Of a stretch of 64,000 bases of DNA, positions 12,951 to 30,412 are shown piece by piece. The translations under genes and the position numbers were made by a program. Location of the stretch: assembly GCA_009760855.2 (NCBI GenBank), contig WPIO01000005.1, positions 6,722,001 through 6,786,000 of the forward strand, written 5' to 3'. The DNA comes from Cristatella mucedo (Eukaryota; Bryozoa; Phylactolaemata; Cristatellidae). The stretch's first letter is position 1; each line of letters starts with the position of its first letter. The notes beneath the pieces are model-generated. The model was not told where the DNA came from. It did no database searches and worked only from the letters and a program-made list of their open reading frames with translations.

Positions 12951-13429
12951 GCTTATCTCATGACAAATCGATTTGGAATAGCTACCAAGGATTGAGCGAA
13001 GATATCTCTGAGAGCAGCTTTGATTAATCAATCCTTAATCTGATGTTGTTTTCTAGCCCTTTTTCACATTAGGTTTACTCCTAACTATTTTTGGTCTTAC
13101 TACAGTTAAGCTTCAGGATGTTATTTGGCATCTAAGCCTGAATGTTTCCAATGCATGCTGAGAAGAAAATAAGTGAGTCATGATAAGCTGGCTCAAAGAG
13201 TAATGCTAAGAGTATCAAGAGTAATGCTAAGCTGGCTCCAATAGCTGAGACGTACATTAAGGGTTCGGAGCCCAAAGCTAAGCCGCATTCAAACACGTGG
13301 TTGCCCTTATTTTGATTTTGGGGCAATGGTCAAAAGGTCATGCATCCTGAAGAAAGAATTGTCGCTTCGCTTAGATCGAAACGCCATTTCATACCAAAAT
13401 GCTCCCCATGCCCACCGTAGGTGCCCTAA

Positions 13430-13660
13430 AATGCCTGCCTCAGGCACTCTTACACACATGGACGCCTTTCACGTACTCCAAAAGTATCAAATTCACTACT
13501 GAATGACGTCAAGACATACCACAGCTAGACAGCATTTGAAAAGAAGCTAAAAATTCATCTTAACCTTTGCATGAGTTGCTGTATCTGTGTTTTTTTTCTT
13601 GTCTGTATATGCCAGCTGACGCTGCATTGTGTCGCTAGACAACCTGCATATTATATTCCC
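13430..13660 (+). mobile_element. Probable LINE C-terminal relic
   Basis: Contains a stretch resembling the end of CR1/L2-like reverse-transcriptase ORFs: a diverged 'WNSLP..R' segment, then LDSI.KEAKNSS in place of LDSFKRRLKTHLF. Broken in all frames. Confidence 0.4.
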
Positions 13661-13889
13661 TGTTAGGCCATTGTATTTAATTCAAATGTGCTAGTAGTAT
13701 CACAGTTATTTATCGCGCTCAGCATGGCATTCATTTTCGTATCAGGCGCAAAGGCATTGCAAACTTGGACCTCGAAAGCATCTTCGAAGTTGAGTCTCTG
13801 CATAGCTATACGGAAAGCAGAATCCGGAAGAAGCTAGGACGACAGCCTGCCATCAACGTCCGCCAAACTGTCAATTAGCCATTTAGATG

Positions 13890-14500
13890 GTTATTGGCAG
13901 GTGACACTAGACTTACCATGGCTTCAATTGACCAAGTGCTGCCCGAGTTCGGCAAGAGGCGATTGGACAAGGCACAGCCGAACAGAGCAGCAAATGTACG
14001 TCTCGTCGATCTAAAGGCTGCATTAGATCTTAGTGATCACAAGACCTGCACTGAGCGATTGAGAACAGCAATCAGTATGGTTGTTAGCACTCTGGCATGC
14101 TTCAAGCCGTACTTTTTTCGAACGCCATATCGTGCAGTGTCGCGGTCAAGACTCCTCCATAGACTAGTCACATGCGGCTTTCCGAAAGAGCTTTGTATCG
14201 GTCTATTTCTGTTCTCCATAGGCACAGAGCCCCGTCCAAGTGTTATTCAGGCACGCGATACCAGCGATTGCATTTAGGCCGACGACACCCACCTGTACTT
14301 GTCAGTCGAGCAATCAGATTCGGCTTCGGCTGTTGATAGACTGGATGACGGCTTTGCAGAAACTCAATAACTAATGCTGGCGGATCTCATGTAGCTAACC
14401 GATCAGACGATAGCAAGTTTTCTTATGAACTACTAAACTGGCTACGGTAATAGTAGACTTTGCTCCGCTCCTAAAATTGGAGATTCCGTAGGATGAATAT
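13890..14500 (+). mobile_element. LINE reverse-transcriptase relic
   Basis: The frame at 13894-14277 contains VRLVDLKAALDLSDHKT, a decayed motif A (VLLDLSAAFDTIDH), and just past its stop ADDTHLYLSVEQSDSAS matches motif C (YADDTQLYLCFDPS). Lys, Leu and Ser replace parts of motif A, and the GVPQGS block is lost. It differs from groups A and B, so it is probably an older family. Confidence 0.72.
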
Positions 14501-15660
14501 CATAAAGTCTTTGCACAGTTTCTGCTTCGTCTTTTACGACTGTTTAAATTTTAAAATATTTACTAATAATCACTCAGGTACATATCATAGTTAATCAATA
14601 TGCGGGACTAGGGACTTGTTACCAAAATGGCTTGCTAACGATATGTAGATATGAGTCTTAGCCTGGGTGGAACTTGCTTGCAATAGTGACATATGCCGTG
14701 GTTTTGAAGCATACATCAGGCAGTTCTGTAACGCCCCCTGCAAGCTGCATCGATCGGATATAAGGCACTTTTCTCACTATATAAAGGCCGTTGCCTCTAA
14801 TTTGATACTTACTTTTTTCTTTCTTTGCTAGCTCGACAGACTGCTAAATCTCAATATTAGCTGGACAACCAATAAAGCTATGTAGACCTGGCAGTTGGTA
14901 ATGAAAACGGCCGAAATGTTGGTATGTAAGGCCAGAACGTCAATCGTGTGCCTCCTCATCTAGAGGAACTGCCATAGCTTTGTGCATCAACCAATATAAC
15001 ACAAAAGTGGCCTCACCCTTTGATGCATATTTACTGCTTGTCCACTGATGAGGATATGTACATAATAGCTGTGGGACGGGTGCTCGAGTTTGCTTTAGGA
15101 TTGGCTAGTGGACTATAGAGTTATTGAATCTGGGTAGGGCAGAAGCGAAGCCAGGATTTGAGCTGCAGGCGTGGCACAGGGTCTGTTGGGTAGAGCCCCC
15201 TGTTAAGTAGGGGGGTCTGAGGGCGGCTCCCTAGCCCCCAGCGCCTGCGGCAAACTAATATTGGCCGAAAAAAACGTTGTGGCCAAGGAGTCATCCCCAT
15301 GGCTTCGTCTCTGGGATAGGGGGCTTTTGAGATACGCCTTTGAGGCCTTTGTGTTTAAGGCGACCTCGTTTGTGCTAACGGGGCTGTCACTGCTGAGAAA
15401 ATATATCGTCGTGAGCTTTTGTATTCTTGTCCCTGTATTGGAAGAGTTACGGACTGCGTATTCGTCTTACAGAAAGTACTCGAATGGAAGTCTTTATGGT
15501 GAGCCTTTGCTCTAGACTCGGTGTCAAATCTCACTCCCGAGGCTCTATCTCACCCAATGAACTTCGAATGCTACTAAAAATTTGCCGTTGTAGTACCAAT
15601 AATAGCTAACCTAAACCACTTCGAGAATGCCGAGGGTTTGTAAGCCACGTAAACGGAGTC
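14501..15660. other. Unassigned DNA with an open frame at 15207-15515
   Basis: A GC-rich phrase (GGGGGTCTGAGGGCGGCTCC, 15211-15230) of the kind found in many interspersed repeats opens a frame of about 102 codons to 15515. It includes a hydrophobic stretch and a donor-like ATG|GTGAGC at 15497-15505. No family recognised; likely part of a repeat. Confidence 0.2.
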
Positions 15661-15740
15661 CTCAGGTTGCGATAGCCCAGGAGGTATGCTCCTCACTCGT
15701 CACAACCGAGGTCGTTGGTTCGAGCCCTGCAGCGAACGAT
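15660..15740 (+). repeat. tRNA-like SINE head
   Basis: Has an A-box-like TAGCCCAGGAGG and a B box GGTTCGAGCCC about 40 bases later. The phrase GAGGTCGTTGGTTCGAGCCC closely parallels the SINE head at 53064. No cloverleaf closes, so a SINE head is preferred over a tRNA gene. Confidence 0.55.
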
Positions 15741-16360
15741 TCTTTATTGCCAACTGCAAGGGGTGGTGACAGACATTAAGACTCCTATGCCGCTATACAA
15801 ATGAGGCAGTTAAATCAGCTAATGTTATTTTCAATTTCGCACGTAGTGGTACCATGATAGTGCAAATTGACCATCACTGCCGATCGATCTCATTAGTCGA
15901 CGTAGCATGTAGCTCGCGCCTGATCTACTGCATGCAATGGCCCATGCAATAGGTGTGCATTTGGAAAATATTTGCCCTGGTCCTGGGGTGTGTGAGGGGG
16001 AAGTGTGCTCACGAGCTAGCACGGAAAAGACGTTGCAGCCCACCGGCATTAGAAATGTGGTGCATAAATACAGTTCTCTAGTACGGTGCAATTTAAACCC
16101 GTCGGTGTCCTCATCAGCAATAATACAACAAAAAAAGAACAAGTGCAGCTGGCCGAGGCTTTGACTACAGAGGCATCATTGCCCCATAATAAAATATCCT
16201 TACATACGTTTCCCTTTAATTTTTCACAAGCAAGTGTGACCATCTTTCACAAAGCGAGTTGCATCAATAGTAGTACAAATGAAAAAAAGCTTCGGGAGTT
16301 TGTATAGTAAAATTTGGTCCGTGCTTAGTGCTGCTCTCCTCCTGCGAGTAGGAAGCTGGG

Positions 16361-16477
16361 CCCTCAACTGATTAACCATACCCACGCCCATACCAATCAT
16401 ACCCATGGGTACTGGGTGGGTATTGGTGGCGTCGGTGATCTTATTACCGGGTGTGGGTATGGGTACCCAGTTGAGGG
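16361..16477. repeat. Long imperfect palindrome
   Basis: Arms at 16361-16387 and 16451-16477 pair over about 27 bases with roughly five mismatches (CCCTCAACTG against CAGTTGAGGG, then CATACCCAC against GTGGGTATG). Further inside, ACGCCCATACCAAT pairs with ATTGGTGGCGT, and CATACCCA lies around the small palindrome TACCCATGGGTA. Confidence 0.75.
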
Positions 16478-16736
16478 TTGTGGTAGAAATTGGCTAATAC
16501 AATAATCAATTTGGTGTAGTTCACTTACGAGAGGCCAATACTCGCCAGCCTTGCACCAACTCGTCAAAGGGCACTCAGGCTGCTCCGAATCTTTAGCCTT
16601 AGGATGTAACAGTCATCAATTGACTTTGTCGCCACTGGTCTCTTTTCACTGTTTAACAGATCCCAGCATGAGTTGCAAAAACAAATATATGATTAAGCTG
16701 ACGCTGCAGGACTTACGCCCATAACTAGTAAGTAGC

Positions 16737-16742
<6 letters not shown>

Positions 16743-16832
<90 letters not shown>
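16743..16832. repeat. (CT)n then (GT)n microsatellite
   Basis: (CT)39 at 16743-16820 followed by (GT)6. Right after it, TTCTGAGAATGACT occurs twice (about 16832 and 16853), a 21-bp direct duplication. Confidence 0.95.
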
Positions 16833-17135
16833 TCTGAGAATGACTCACTACATTCTGAGAATGACTAACCAGATGGTGACGATAGGTATCTTTTCCACCG
16901 GGCCAACACATCACGTGCTACACACCTCTTCTCTTGCGTCAGCTAATAGATAGCCTACTCTTTCGGAATTGGGATGTGTAGCCAGATTAAATCGTACGGA
17001 CGTAGGGGTGGCATTCTAAAGTTTCACTTGGACTCTGTGTTGGTGGCACTAAGGAAGCAATAGCCTCAGGTTTTTCTATTTGTACGTAACAGAAATATTA
17101 AGATTACCCAGTGCCCATGGAGCTCCCTCATGATT

Positions 17136-17494
<359 letters not shown>

Positions 17495-17499
17495 CCGAC

Positions 17500-18765
17500 T
17501 ACCAGCTTTACAGGCTGAGGCAATATTATAACTGCCGGCACTAGAAGTGCAGCAAGGTTAAGATTCGATGCACTTACAGATACGATAATACACCCGCTTC
17601 AGCGACCAGGTGCAGATAGTAATGAATGGATCAATAATTATTCTTTCAATACATAAGCCATGAGGCGCATCGCGGCTTTCAATAAAACCATAGCTCGTCT
17701 TGAAATTTAATTATATTAGGGCTGTGTGCTAACTTTGTTTAAAATATTTCTATTGCGTGTTGCTTATACCCTAATTTTCTGTTGGACGAGCTAACTGGGA
17801 TTACGAAGCAGCTAAGTCAACAATGAAGACAAACAGAGTGAACCCGTGCAAATTCAAAGGAAAAGATGTTAAAACATTATCTGTGCATCTGCAAAAATCC
17901 GTTTCTTGCGGGCTTATCTCGTCTTTCGCAGGCAATATTTATCAAGTTGGCGATACTCAAGAATTCTTTCATCCTATTTTCCACCACCTTCTACAGGCCA
18001 AGGTGGTCGTTGTGTGGCCTATTTTTTAGAATAGTATACTTGACGGACGTTGGCCCTTCCCTAGCACTGCTTCATCTCGCCCTACATGTGCTAAATTATC
18101 TCTGAAAATCTAAGCACAAAAGCATGTAAGTCTACTTTGTATTGTATTCACTGACTTTTAGTGGACAGGGTGTGCCGAGTTTCCAGCTCTCCTTTCCTGC
18201 TGCTCGACAAAAGCTGGGAGCACACGACGCCTAGCTTTCACCGGGCACCAATCAGCGGACAGATAGTGATGCGAGGTATTGCCAATCTCATTGACCGCCG
18301 CGAAGCTCAGTAGGAGATTATCCTCTGCTCGTCGCTCTACCTTACTTTATTCTCCGGCTAGGCACTATGCAGCCAGCACTTTATTTCGAATATTCCAGAC
18401 TGGTATAAATCAGAGTATCTGTCCTTTATATCGCCAAGTTAAATACCTATTATAAATATCCCACTATACAGGACCTTATCTTATCCTGATATCCCAACAT
18501 CTTGCCTGAACGTATTTACAATTGTTATATTCATCGCCGAAAGTTATTTCTCCCCATTCTCTGATCAGGTAGAAAGTGAAGCTAGTGCTGAAAGCATGGC
18601 AATCTAACTTGTGCTTTGATACATTGCTTCTTAGCCTGAAGAACAAACGAACAGCCCCATCAGCATATCAGCCCTGACTCATTCTGCAGTAACTTTTTTC
18701 TTACCGAGCTTAGGACTAAGCGGCGATCACTGCAGTGTCTGCTGAACAAGCAGGGTGCCATATTC
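17500..18765. other. Unassigned DNA
   Basis: No gene or repeat family recognised. The open frames at 17823-18105 show no known domain or splice context. Confidence 0.4.
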
Positions 18766-18769
18766 ATGG

Positions 18770-18950
18770 AGCAGGCTCTCGCAGCACAGATACTGTGCAA
18801 GTTAACTGTGCAGGTTCAATGAGCAGGTTCGTCACATAGCAGGTTCACAGAACTGGTTTACAGAAAATTTTTACAGAGCAACTTTTCAAAGCAGGTTCAT
18901 AGATAAGGTTTACCGAGCAGACTTACTTAGCAGGTTCATAGTGCAATTAG
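18770..18950. repeat. Imperfect minisatellite, 13-18 bp units
   Basis: A core GCAGGTTCA with variable linkers recurs about a dozen times (for example near 18810, 18828, 18840, 18890 and 18930). Decayed copies read GCAAGTTAA, GGTTTACAG and GCAGACTTA. Confidence 0.7.
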
Positions 18951-19375
18951 TTAAAGGAAATGGCACAAACTGTGGACGTACGTCAAGGTCACTCGTGCAG
19001 CAAGCATTGAGCCTCTACGCAATTTGGTGAGAGTTAGTCTGGACGTAACCATGTGGAGCATTATTCATAGAAGTAAAACAGTTCAAGTGCTTGAAACGAT
19101 TACTTTGGTTTTGGTTTTCAAGGCATCAATAAGTTGTTGGTAACAAGTAGGTGCGTTCTTTGCTAGATGTATGGGCAACCTATCAATACAGAAGCAAAAA
19201 ACCCAACGAAAGCTTGTTTTGTAGATTCTCAAAACTTACAAAGCCCACAACGTATTCTTGTCTGTAATGCAGACAACTCCTTTTTTCAGGCACTACATTT
19301 CACAAGTGAACAATGCAAGAGAACTCTTACGGGTAAGATGAACAATTACATTTGTCTAGATTGGACGTTTAGCAT

Positions 19376-19420
19376 AGTATAAGGTAATTTAAGATGTTGT
19401 TTCTTGAATTACCTTATACT
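19376..19420. repeat. Near-perfect hairpin
   Basis: Arms 19376-19394 and 19402-19420 are 19 bp with one mismatch around a 7-base loop (TGTTGTT). A decayed third copy of the arm follows at about 19434-19455. Confidence 0.85.
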
Positions 19421-19529
19421 ATTTATTATACTATTTAAATTATCTTATACTAAATATTTAATGGGTAAAATTCTGTATTATTGACGGTTGGACATAGCAA
19501 AATACGGAGAGCCATAAGATAATTACAAA

Positions 19530-19605
19530 AAAATATGTTTAGTTCTCTCAGTGAATTTAATCTGTCATGCCACTTTACATATGCTGTAAAGGAAGCATCT
19601 TCAGA
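19530..19605 (-). repeat. Diverged LINE/SINE hairpin tail
   Basis: On the minus strand, CATATGTAAAGTGGCATGAC, AGATTAAATT and CACTGAGAGAACT parallel the group A hairpin tail, with the pairing eroded. Confidence 0.5.
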
Positions 19606-22490
19606 AGAAGTTCGCTCTTCTAAGAATGGCAGGAAGTGACTGATCACTCAAGCAAGTAATATTTCGGCATGCTGGACCGTTTCAAATGAAAAACTGACAA
19701 AAGCACGCCTCCCAACATGTATCCTTACATTCCTTCATCTATCCCCACAATATTACTGTGCCCTGACAGACACCATACTTCCCGCCCCCACCCGTCCGAA
19801 ATCGAATAGCAAGCAGTATTATGATCACATGAAAGTAAGATCACGACGAAGATATTGCAACTCGATCTTTCAATTTCACAGATGAACCTTAGCAGAGAAT
19901 CCAATTTTGCAGTACCAGAATGACCTCAGCCATCAAATCAAATGCTTTGTTCGTGGCTAGTCCAAGGCTGAGGTTATGGCATCTAAGCTCAAGGAGTGAA
20001 GCTTATTAAATGAAAGTGTGAAAGTAACAGATCAGTAAGCGCTAATAAAGTTATCCCAACTTCTTCTGTCACAAAAATTGGCTCCGCTTCTGCCGTAATG
20101 TGGCCGTCCTCTTAAAGGCTAGAGGAACCACTAGTAATCCGAGTTACCGGTCCGTATTCACAGGCAGTACATCCAAGAACATTGAAGCCCTGCTACTACA
20201 TAGCAGGTAAAAATACCAGTCTACCCCCAAGGCTCACTCAGTCTACCTCAAAGAGGACTAGGCCAGTGTCAATATGTTGCTGAGTGCCTTGAAGTACGGC
20301 CACTGCGGTTATGAGGTAATTTGAGTCTTCAAAATGGCGTCGTTAATGGTAGGCTTCCTACGAAGTGGCACGAGATATTTTGTTTTCTTTTTCCGCGAGA
20401 CAGAAGGTACGCGACGGCACTTGAGGACAAAACGGCTGGCAATGGCCGACCGGGTATTCTTTGAAGCAGAAGAAAATCAATTGTGAGCTGGGAGACCATC
20501 AATGGTGCTGCTGTCACTGCTGCTTATCTACATAGCCCTCAAGCAGTTTATTGCGGCTCTAAAAACATTGAGTCGGAACCATTCAAATACACCCAAAATG
20601 TCTTTCCGCAGCTTTCTTAGGAAAAGATATGGCCCGTAACTTTCGTCAGACCACAGGTCTAGGTTGTAGCGTGTGACGAATTCACCTTGAAGCTGAAATG
20701 AACAACTCCCCTCCCCAAGCATGAAGCAGATTCTCTGTGGTGTTTCGTGACTTTCATGGCGTTCACAATACTAAAAGTTCTAAGCAGCTGGCAAAGGCTC
20801 TCGTAAAAAATTAATTCAAATGTGATGCCCGATGTTCCTTTCAATACATAGTCTTATGCCAATCTTCACGGATTCGTGAAGAACATATGGGCTGACTCAG
20901 ATGAGCAAGGTGAGGGCTTGTAATCGGACATACTGGACTTCAAATGTGGTTGCCAAGTACAGTATAACAAAAACCTGATGGGGGACTGTGTCCTAAAACT
21001 TCGACTTAAATTCAATTTGCAGTACATCCGCAAATCTTGATTCCACACATATTTATCGACTTCTTTAATTAGCAGTTTTGCATGCTTTCATCATTCATTA
21101 ATGTTACCATGATTCATTTACATCTATTTGTGACCATTTGTGAATCGCTGACATTGAATTTGTCAGTTTTACATTGCAAACAAGGTTAGTTTCAAGTAAA
21201 TCACTGTCTGGATAACATAGACTTACAACTGACTGCTTAGGGACCAAAATTGTGTTAAACAGTTTAAATTCATTTACTTGTTCATGGGGTTCTTGAGTCA
21301 TGCCCTTTGTAGACGGCCCAGTTTCCCATCTTACCATTAGATTGGCTTATACTTGAATGAAATTAAAACTGAAGCCGGTCGTCTTAAGCTTCTTGAATGT
21401 AGAAGCTATTTAAGAGACTGTAGGAAATTTTTTACAGAGATTCAGCTACGATAATAGCGAACTTCAATAGCTGCTTTGCTACATAATTTGACCTCGCCGT
21501 TTAATGGAATCATAATGCATGCTGAAAATATATTGAGGAACCATCTATAGGATCCTAATGAAGTCACTGGACTGGTTGTGGGGGATAAACTCATGCAGAA
21601 GTGTGGCACCGATAGCAGTCCACCCACATGCAAGTTTCAGGGCATGCGAGTGACATGATTCCTGATCCTAAAGCTACTAGCTCGCCGGTTCAATATTGCA
21701 CAGCGACCGTTTCATTTTTGTTTTATTAGCAGATTCCTTGAGCCATACAGAAATCGCCACAAATAAAGTTATTAAATGAAGCTTTTACATTCAAGGGAGT
21801 ACCTTTAGGCATCTTGAAGTTTGAAAACCTGTTGGTTACATGCAGGTGATTTTCAGAGCATTCCCAGCAGCCTAATGTTGGTAGTATTACTTCCACTTCA
21901 ATATCAGTGTCCTCTGTGGGCATCAAGAGTCATGCGAGCACGGCTCTTGCTAAAAATCTGCCAATTAAGAAACTGGTAGCAAACACTATAGATATAGCAA
22001 AAGCAAGCTATTTTAAAGCACGTAGAATTTTCATTCGATCAAGTCTGACCACAAATTTGTTAAGCAGCTCAAGGCTCAGAATACACGGAAGTCCCACCAT
22101 ATACTTTATTCACAGATCTATTGAAGCTGATAGCCTGATTCATGTTAACCTAATTTTCTTATAAATTTAGTTGAAGCTATTAAATTGTGCGATTTGTATA
22201 TATGACACTTTCGTCCCAAGATCAGCAACTAATTGTGTTTACCAGCAACCGGCTTAATGACCAGCTAAATTAGCCTATGGTAAATAGATGAATACGACCA
22301 ATCGTCCACGAAAAAATTGTCCTGTAATAAAATTTGGCTGTATTATCTACTGATAATTTCAATATATGGCTTTTTTATAATCTTCTATTCAACTCCGAAA
22401 TATCTTATAATGTTTTTCTAGGCTGTGTTTACTTGTCATTTATGAGCTACAATCTAGCTAATCACAGATACAATTGCTGTTTAGAATGCA
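19606..22490. other. Unassigned DNA with a series of short minus-strand open frames
   Basis: Minus-strand frames of 60-80 codons follow one another between 21926 and 20329. Some read like protein (YNLDLWSDESYGPYLFLRKL near 20660; VEVILPTLGCWECSE near 21890). They could be a decayed transposon, but I recognise no domain. Confidence 0.25.
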
Positions 22491-22493
22491 ATT

Positions 22494-22745
22494 TATCTCC
22501 GTCTGTAACTCCACAAAGTGATCAAGACCATGTGGGTGTTACGCAGGAGAGTTTTGTATAGCGCACTTACAGCCTAAGCGGCTTTCGGTACGCATTCGGT
22601 AGCCAACAGACTTCGTCTCACGCAACAAAGAAAAAGAGGGAAGCATAGCAGAGTCAGGAGAGCAGTTGAGGTGGTGAGTAGCATAGAAGTAGCAGCTCAG
22701 GACAGCTGAAAAGATGTGCCATAGTCGGCGGTAGGAGAGGCTGCA
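22494..22745 (-). mobile_element. Group B LINE 3' end
   Basis: Reverse complement of the last ~250 bases of the element at 38290-39215: the C-terminal LLRETKSVGYRMRTESRLGC and the short 3' end with GTGGAGTTACAGACGGAGAT. Truncated at its 5' side, where similarity fades. Confidence 0.85.
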
Positions 22746-22809
22746 CTCAAGCCAAATTCGCATGAGCCCAAAGTTTCGATGCAGACTGTTCATGGCGAAA
22801 AGAATGGTC

Positions 22810-23406
22810 ACCTCAATGTGGAGTCACGCTCACACGCGGTCGTTTTGGCTGATATCCCCGTGCATTATGATGAAAAGTGCTATATCAGTGAGACATTTGA
22901 CAGCTTAAGCCCTGATTTTCAGCAGACTGTTTCTTTTCCTGAGTAGTATCTAATATCTAGTAGACGAGCAGCTGCCAGGGTTAGGTGCAGTACGCTATCA
23001 GTGGCCTCTTTCTGGAATTATCAGCAAACATGGCGGCCATCCAGTGAGCTGTAGTGTACATGCCGCATAATAGCGCCGGACGTCCGAACTTACTCTACAC
23101 ATTCAATGAGGCCTAGTCTTTGAGAATTTCAAAGCTCTAGTGAAGCCGAGCTTTTACTTCGTCTCTGTTTATTCTAAATCAGATCGATGCGCCGATCCTC
23201 GATCCGCCCATCTCGAAGCGTAGGCTATCAGTCACAGCCTTCGATGCAGGCGACAGCTATAACAACTGATAGATGGCTCAGTAGCAGCATTACCTTGGAC
23301 GCACATCACGGGTGCAAAGCCAATTGGAAAGTGACGTGCAACTGACACATTCGCTGAACAGATTAGATTCGCAATTTATGATTAATGACTTCAGGCGAAG
23401 TCACCC
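22810..23406 (+). other. Region upstream of the STRAD-like gene
   Basis: No gene or repeat recognised. It should hold the promoter and 5' leader if the ATG at 23407 is correct. I see no convincing TATA box or CpG island. A 5' non-coding exon could lie here. Confidence 0.3.
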
Positions 23407-28460
<5,054 letters not shown>

Positions 28461-29268
28461 ACAGCAATTCTATCATTTCTGCGTTCAACTCTTTGATATA
28501 TCACATCAAAAGAACTTTCATTTAATTTATAATTGCATGTGTACATTGTGTAAGAAATATAACTTGTTGCCTAGTAGTCAACTTCAACCGCACGGAACAG
28601 TTAATCAGCACTGTTTTAAATAGCATTTTAGGATAAAGATATCTGTATGTTTTCCAATCATTTATAGTTTTCATTGCCAAAATCTTGGATTATGGCTTTC
28701 TGTGGGATGGACTAATCAGATTTAGAAAATTTGCCAACGTTGGCAATATACAGCGTAAAATTTTTTTTCAAGCGTAATTTTCACTGCAGTAAGCATAGTG
28801 CTGGATATGGATCTTTACATACTTCACAGATTAGTAGCTATTGTTCAATAACGCCAGCATACATCCACTTTTCGTTGGTCACCACTCAGTGTTGACCAAT
28901 GATGTAATCGTTTTATTCTCGGACTAACCTATTCAGATTCAGATAATATAATTTTAAAGTACATTCGTCCCGTTGGTGCATTGCAAAAATGAAAGTCACT
29001 GGTATACACTAGCCAGCACTGACAAGTGGAAAGAAATACAGAAAGATTTGCGCATAAATATGCGAATAGTAAAATGATCTCGTGGTTAAATTGAAATGTA
29101 ATCAAAAGCTGATACAATTTTATCTATTTCCATGACTATTTAGACGAAAGTCAACTGCTGATTCACTAGCCGATACAGACCAATCGAAAGCGAGTTAGTG
29201 CGAATCCGGAAATGGCGGGGGGGGGGTGGAAATGATAATTGCATTTAAAAATTGAATTCCATCGGGAA
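28461..29268. other. Region downstream of the STRAD-like gene
   Basis: Presumably begins with the 3' UTR, with no AATAAA in the first 200 bases. Nothing else recognised apart from a G-run at 29218-29227. Confidence 0.35.
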
Positions 29269-29269
29269 A

Positions 29270-29350
29270 TGACGGGTAGCCCCAGGTGGCGCTCAGACTC
29301 GCCAGCCTGAAGGATTGGCAGCCTGTCCACTCGGCCAGCCGCCTACCCGT
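29270..29350 (-). repeat. tRNA-like fragment
   Basis: On the minus strand GGCTGGCCGAGTGG is a good Pol III A box (TGGCCGAGTGG), as in Leu/Ser tRNAs and SINE heads. GAGTCTGAGCGCC stands where a B box would be but is poor. The flanks CGACGGGTAG and CTACCCGTCA repeat in inverted orientation. A decayed SINE or tRNA pseudogene. Confidence 0.35.
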
Positions 29351-29795
29351 CGTTCGTCGGAGCGGGGCGGATGATTTCTAGTTAACCGGTGACAACGGCT
29401 ATTGTGGTTCGGTAACTAATTGCTGGAAAGATACAGGCTTGCCGGCTTCATCCAAACAGCAGGACCTGCGCCTTGTATCTTTAGAAAACTCATGTTTGTC
29501 TAGCACTAGGAATCTTCCAATGCACTTTAGGTCCTCACAATTAATAGTACTACGACTTTTGTAATGCATCTAATGGGAAGTAAATCTTTGTATACAACTA
29601 GCCACTTAGCAGGTGCTGCATAGTAGGACAATAAATTGGCAGCCGCTTTGAATACGACCCTAGCAGAAATTTGAAAAGTCAGAACTTTTAGAAACTGAGT
29701 CTTGCGGCTATGACGTTTGGAAAGAACTAAGCGGCTACCACAGCGCTCATAACGCTGCTATACCCAGCCGATGCGTGTAAAATATATATATATAT

Positions 29796-30412
29796 TGATT
29801 GCCTGTCTACTCCACAATTTCCTTTTTAATGCTCTACCCTCAGGTCAAAAACTATGGCATGTGGCCCTTACAGTCAGAAACTCGTGTCAAAATGTATAGC
29901 CTTTCTAATTTCGGAACTGTACTTGGTTTGCCAATAACTAGTAAGTTAGTTTCATCATCATTCAATTTAAGAAAATTTGCTGCCATCCATGTGGATGTCA
30001 TCAATACATGCAGTAAGGGAGTTGAAAGAATTCGAGGTGCTTGAAGACTGGGAGGGATCAAAGCAAAGGTACAACTGAGTGTCATTCGCGTAGAAGTGAA
30101 AGCCTAGATTGTGCTTGGCAATCACTCCGGCAAGAGGGAGAGTATCAAACGTGAAAATAACCCGACCCAGCACGGAGCCCTGTGGTGCCTCATAATTCGA
30201 CGCTACCTCGGATTATCTTTGTCCATTCACATCAATATTAAGGAGTCTCCCACTGAGATAGGACCTGAACCATTGCAGAACAGTGCCAATGGTGCCCAGA
30301 TGAGAAGAGAGGTGCAAAGGAAAGACTTGGTGATCGATAATGTAAAGCGCCTAGAAAGAGATTAAGTTCTCTGAGGGCGCTTTATCAAGTACATTATTAT
30401 TATTGTTTTTAT
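29796..30412. mobile_element. Rearranged group A LINE: sense piece, inverted RT piece, sense tail
   Basis: 29796-29895 (+) copies a C-terminal segment also seen at 26958. 29896-30335 (minus) is reverse-transcriptase sequence equivalent to about 36806-37245, with LAGVIAKHNLGFHFYANDTQ and LCFDPSQSSSTSNS; the catalytic YADD is YAND. 30336-30412 (+) is the 3' hairpin and (ATT)n. The last two parts are what target-primed reverse transcription with twin priming leaves. Confidence 0.8.

Noticed and set aside
15497..15505. Splice donor ending an exon at 15207-15497
   Set aside because: The donor is good by itself, but the upstream sequence looks like a GC-rich interspersed repeat and no partner exon was found.
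19606..22490. A P-element/THAP-like transposase on the minus strand
   Set aside because: Short frames follow one another as in a decayed transposon, but none of the expected motifs could be placed with confidence.
29270..29350. Functional tRNA gene (Leu/Ser type)
   Set aside because: The A box is good but the B box is poor and no acceptor stem closes.
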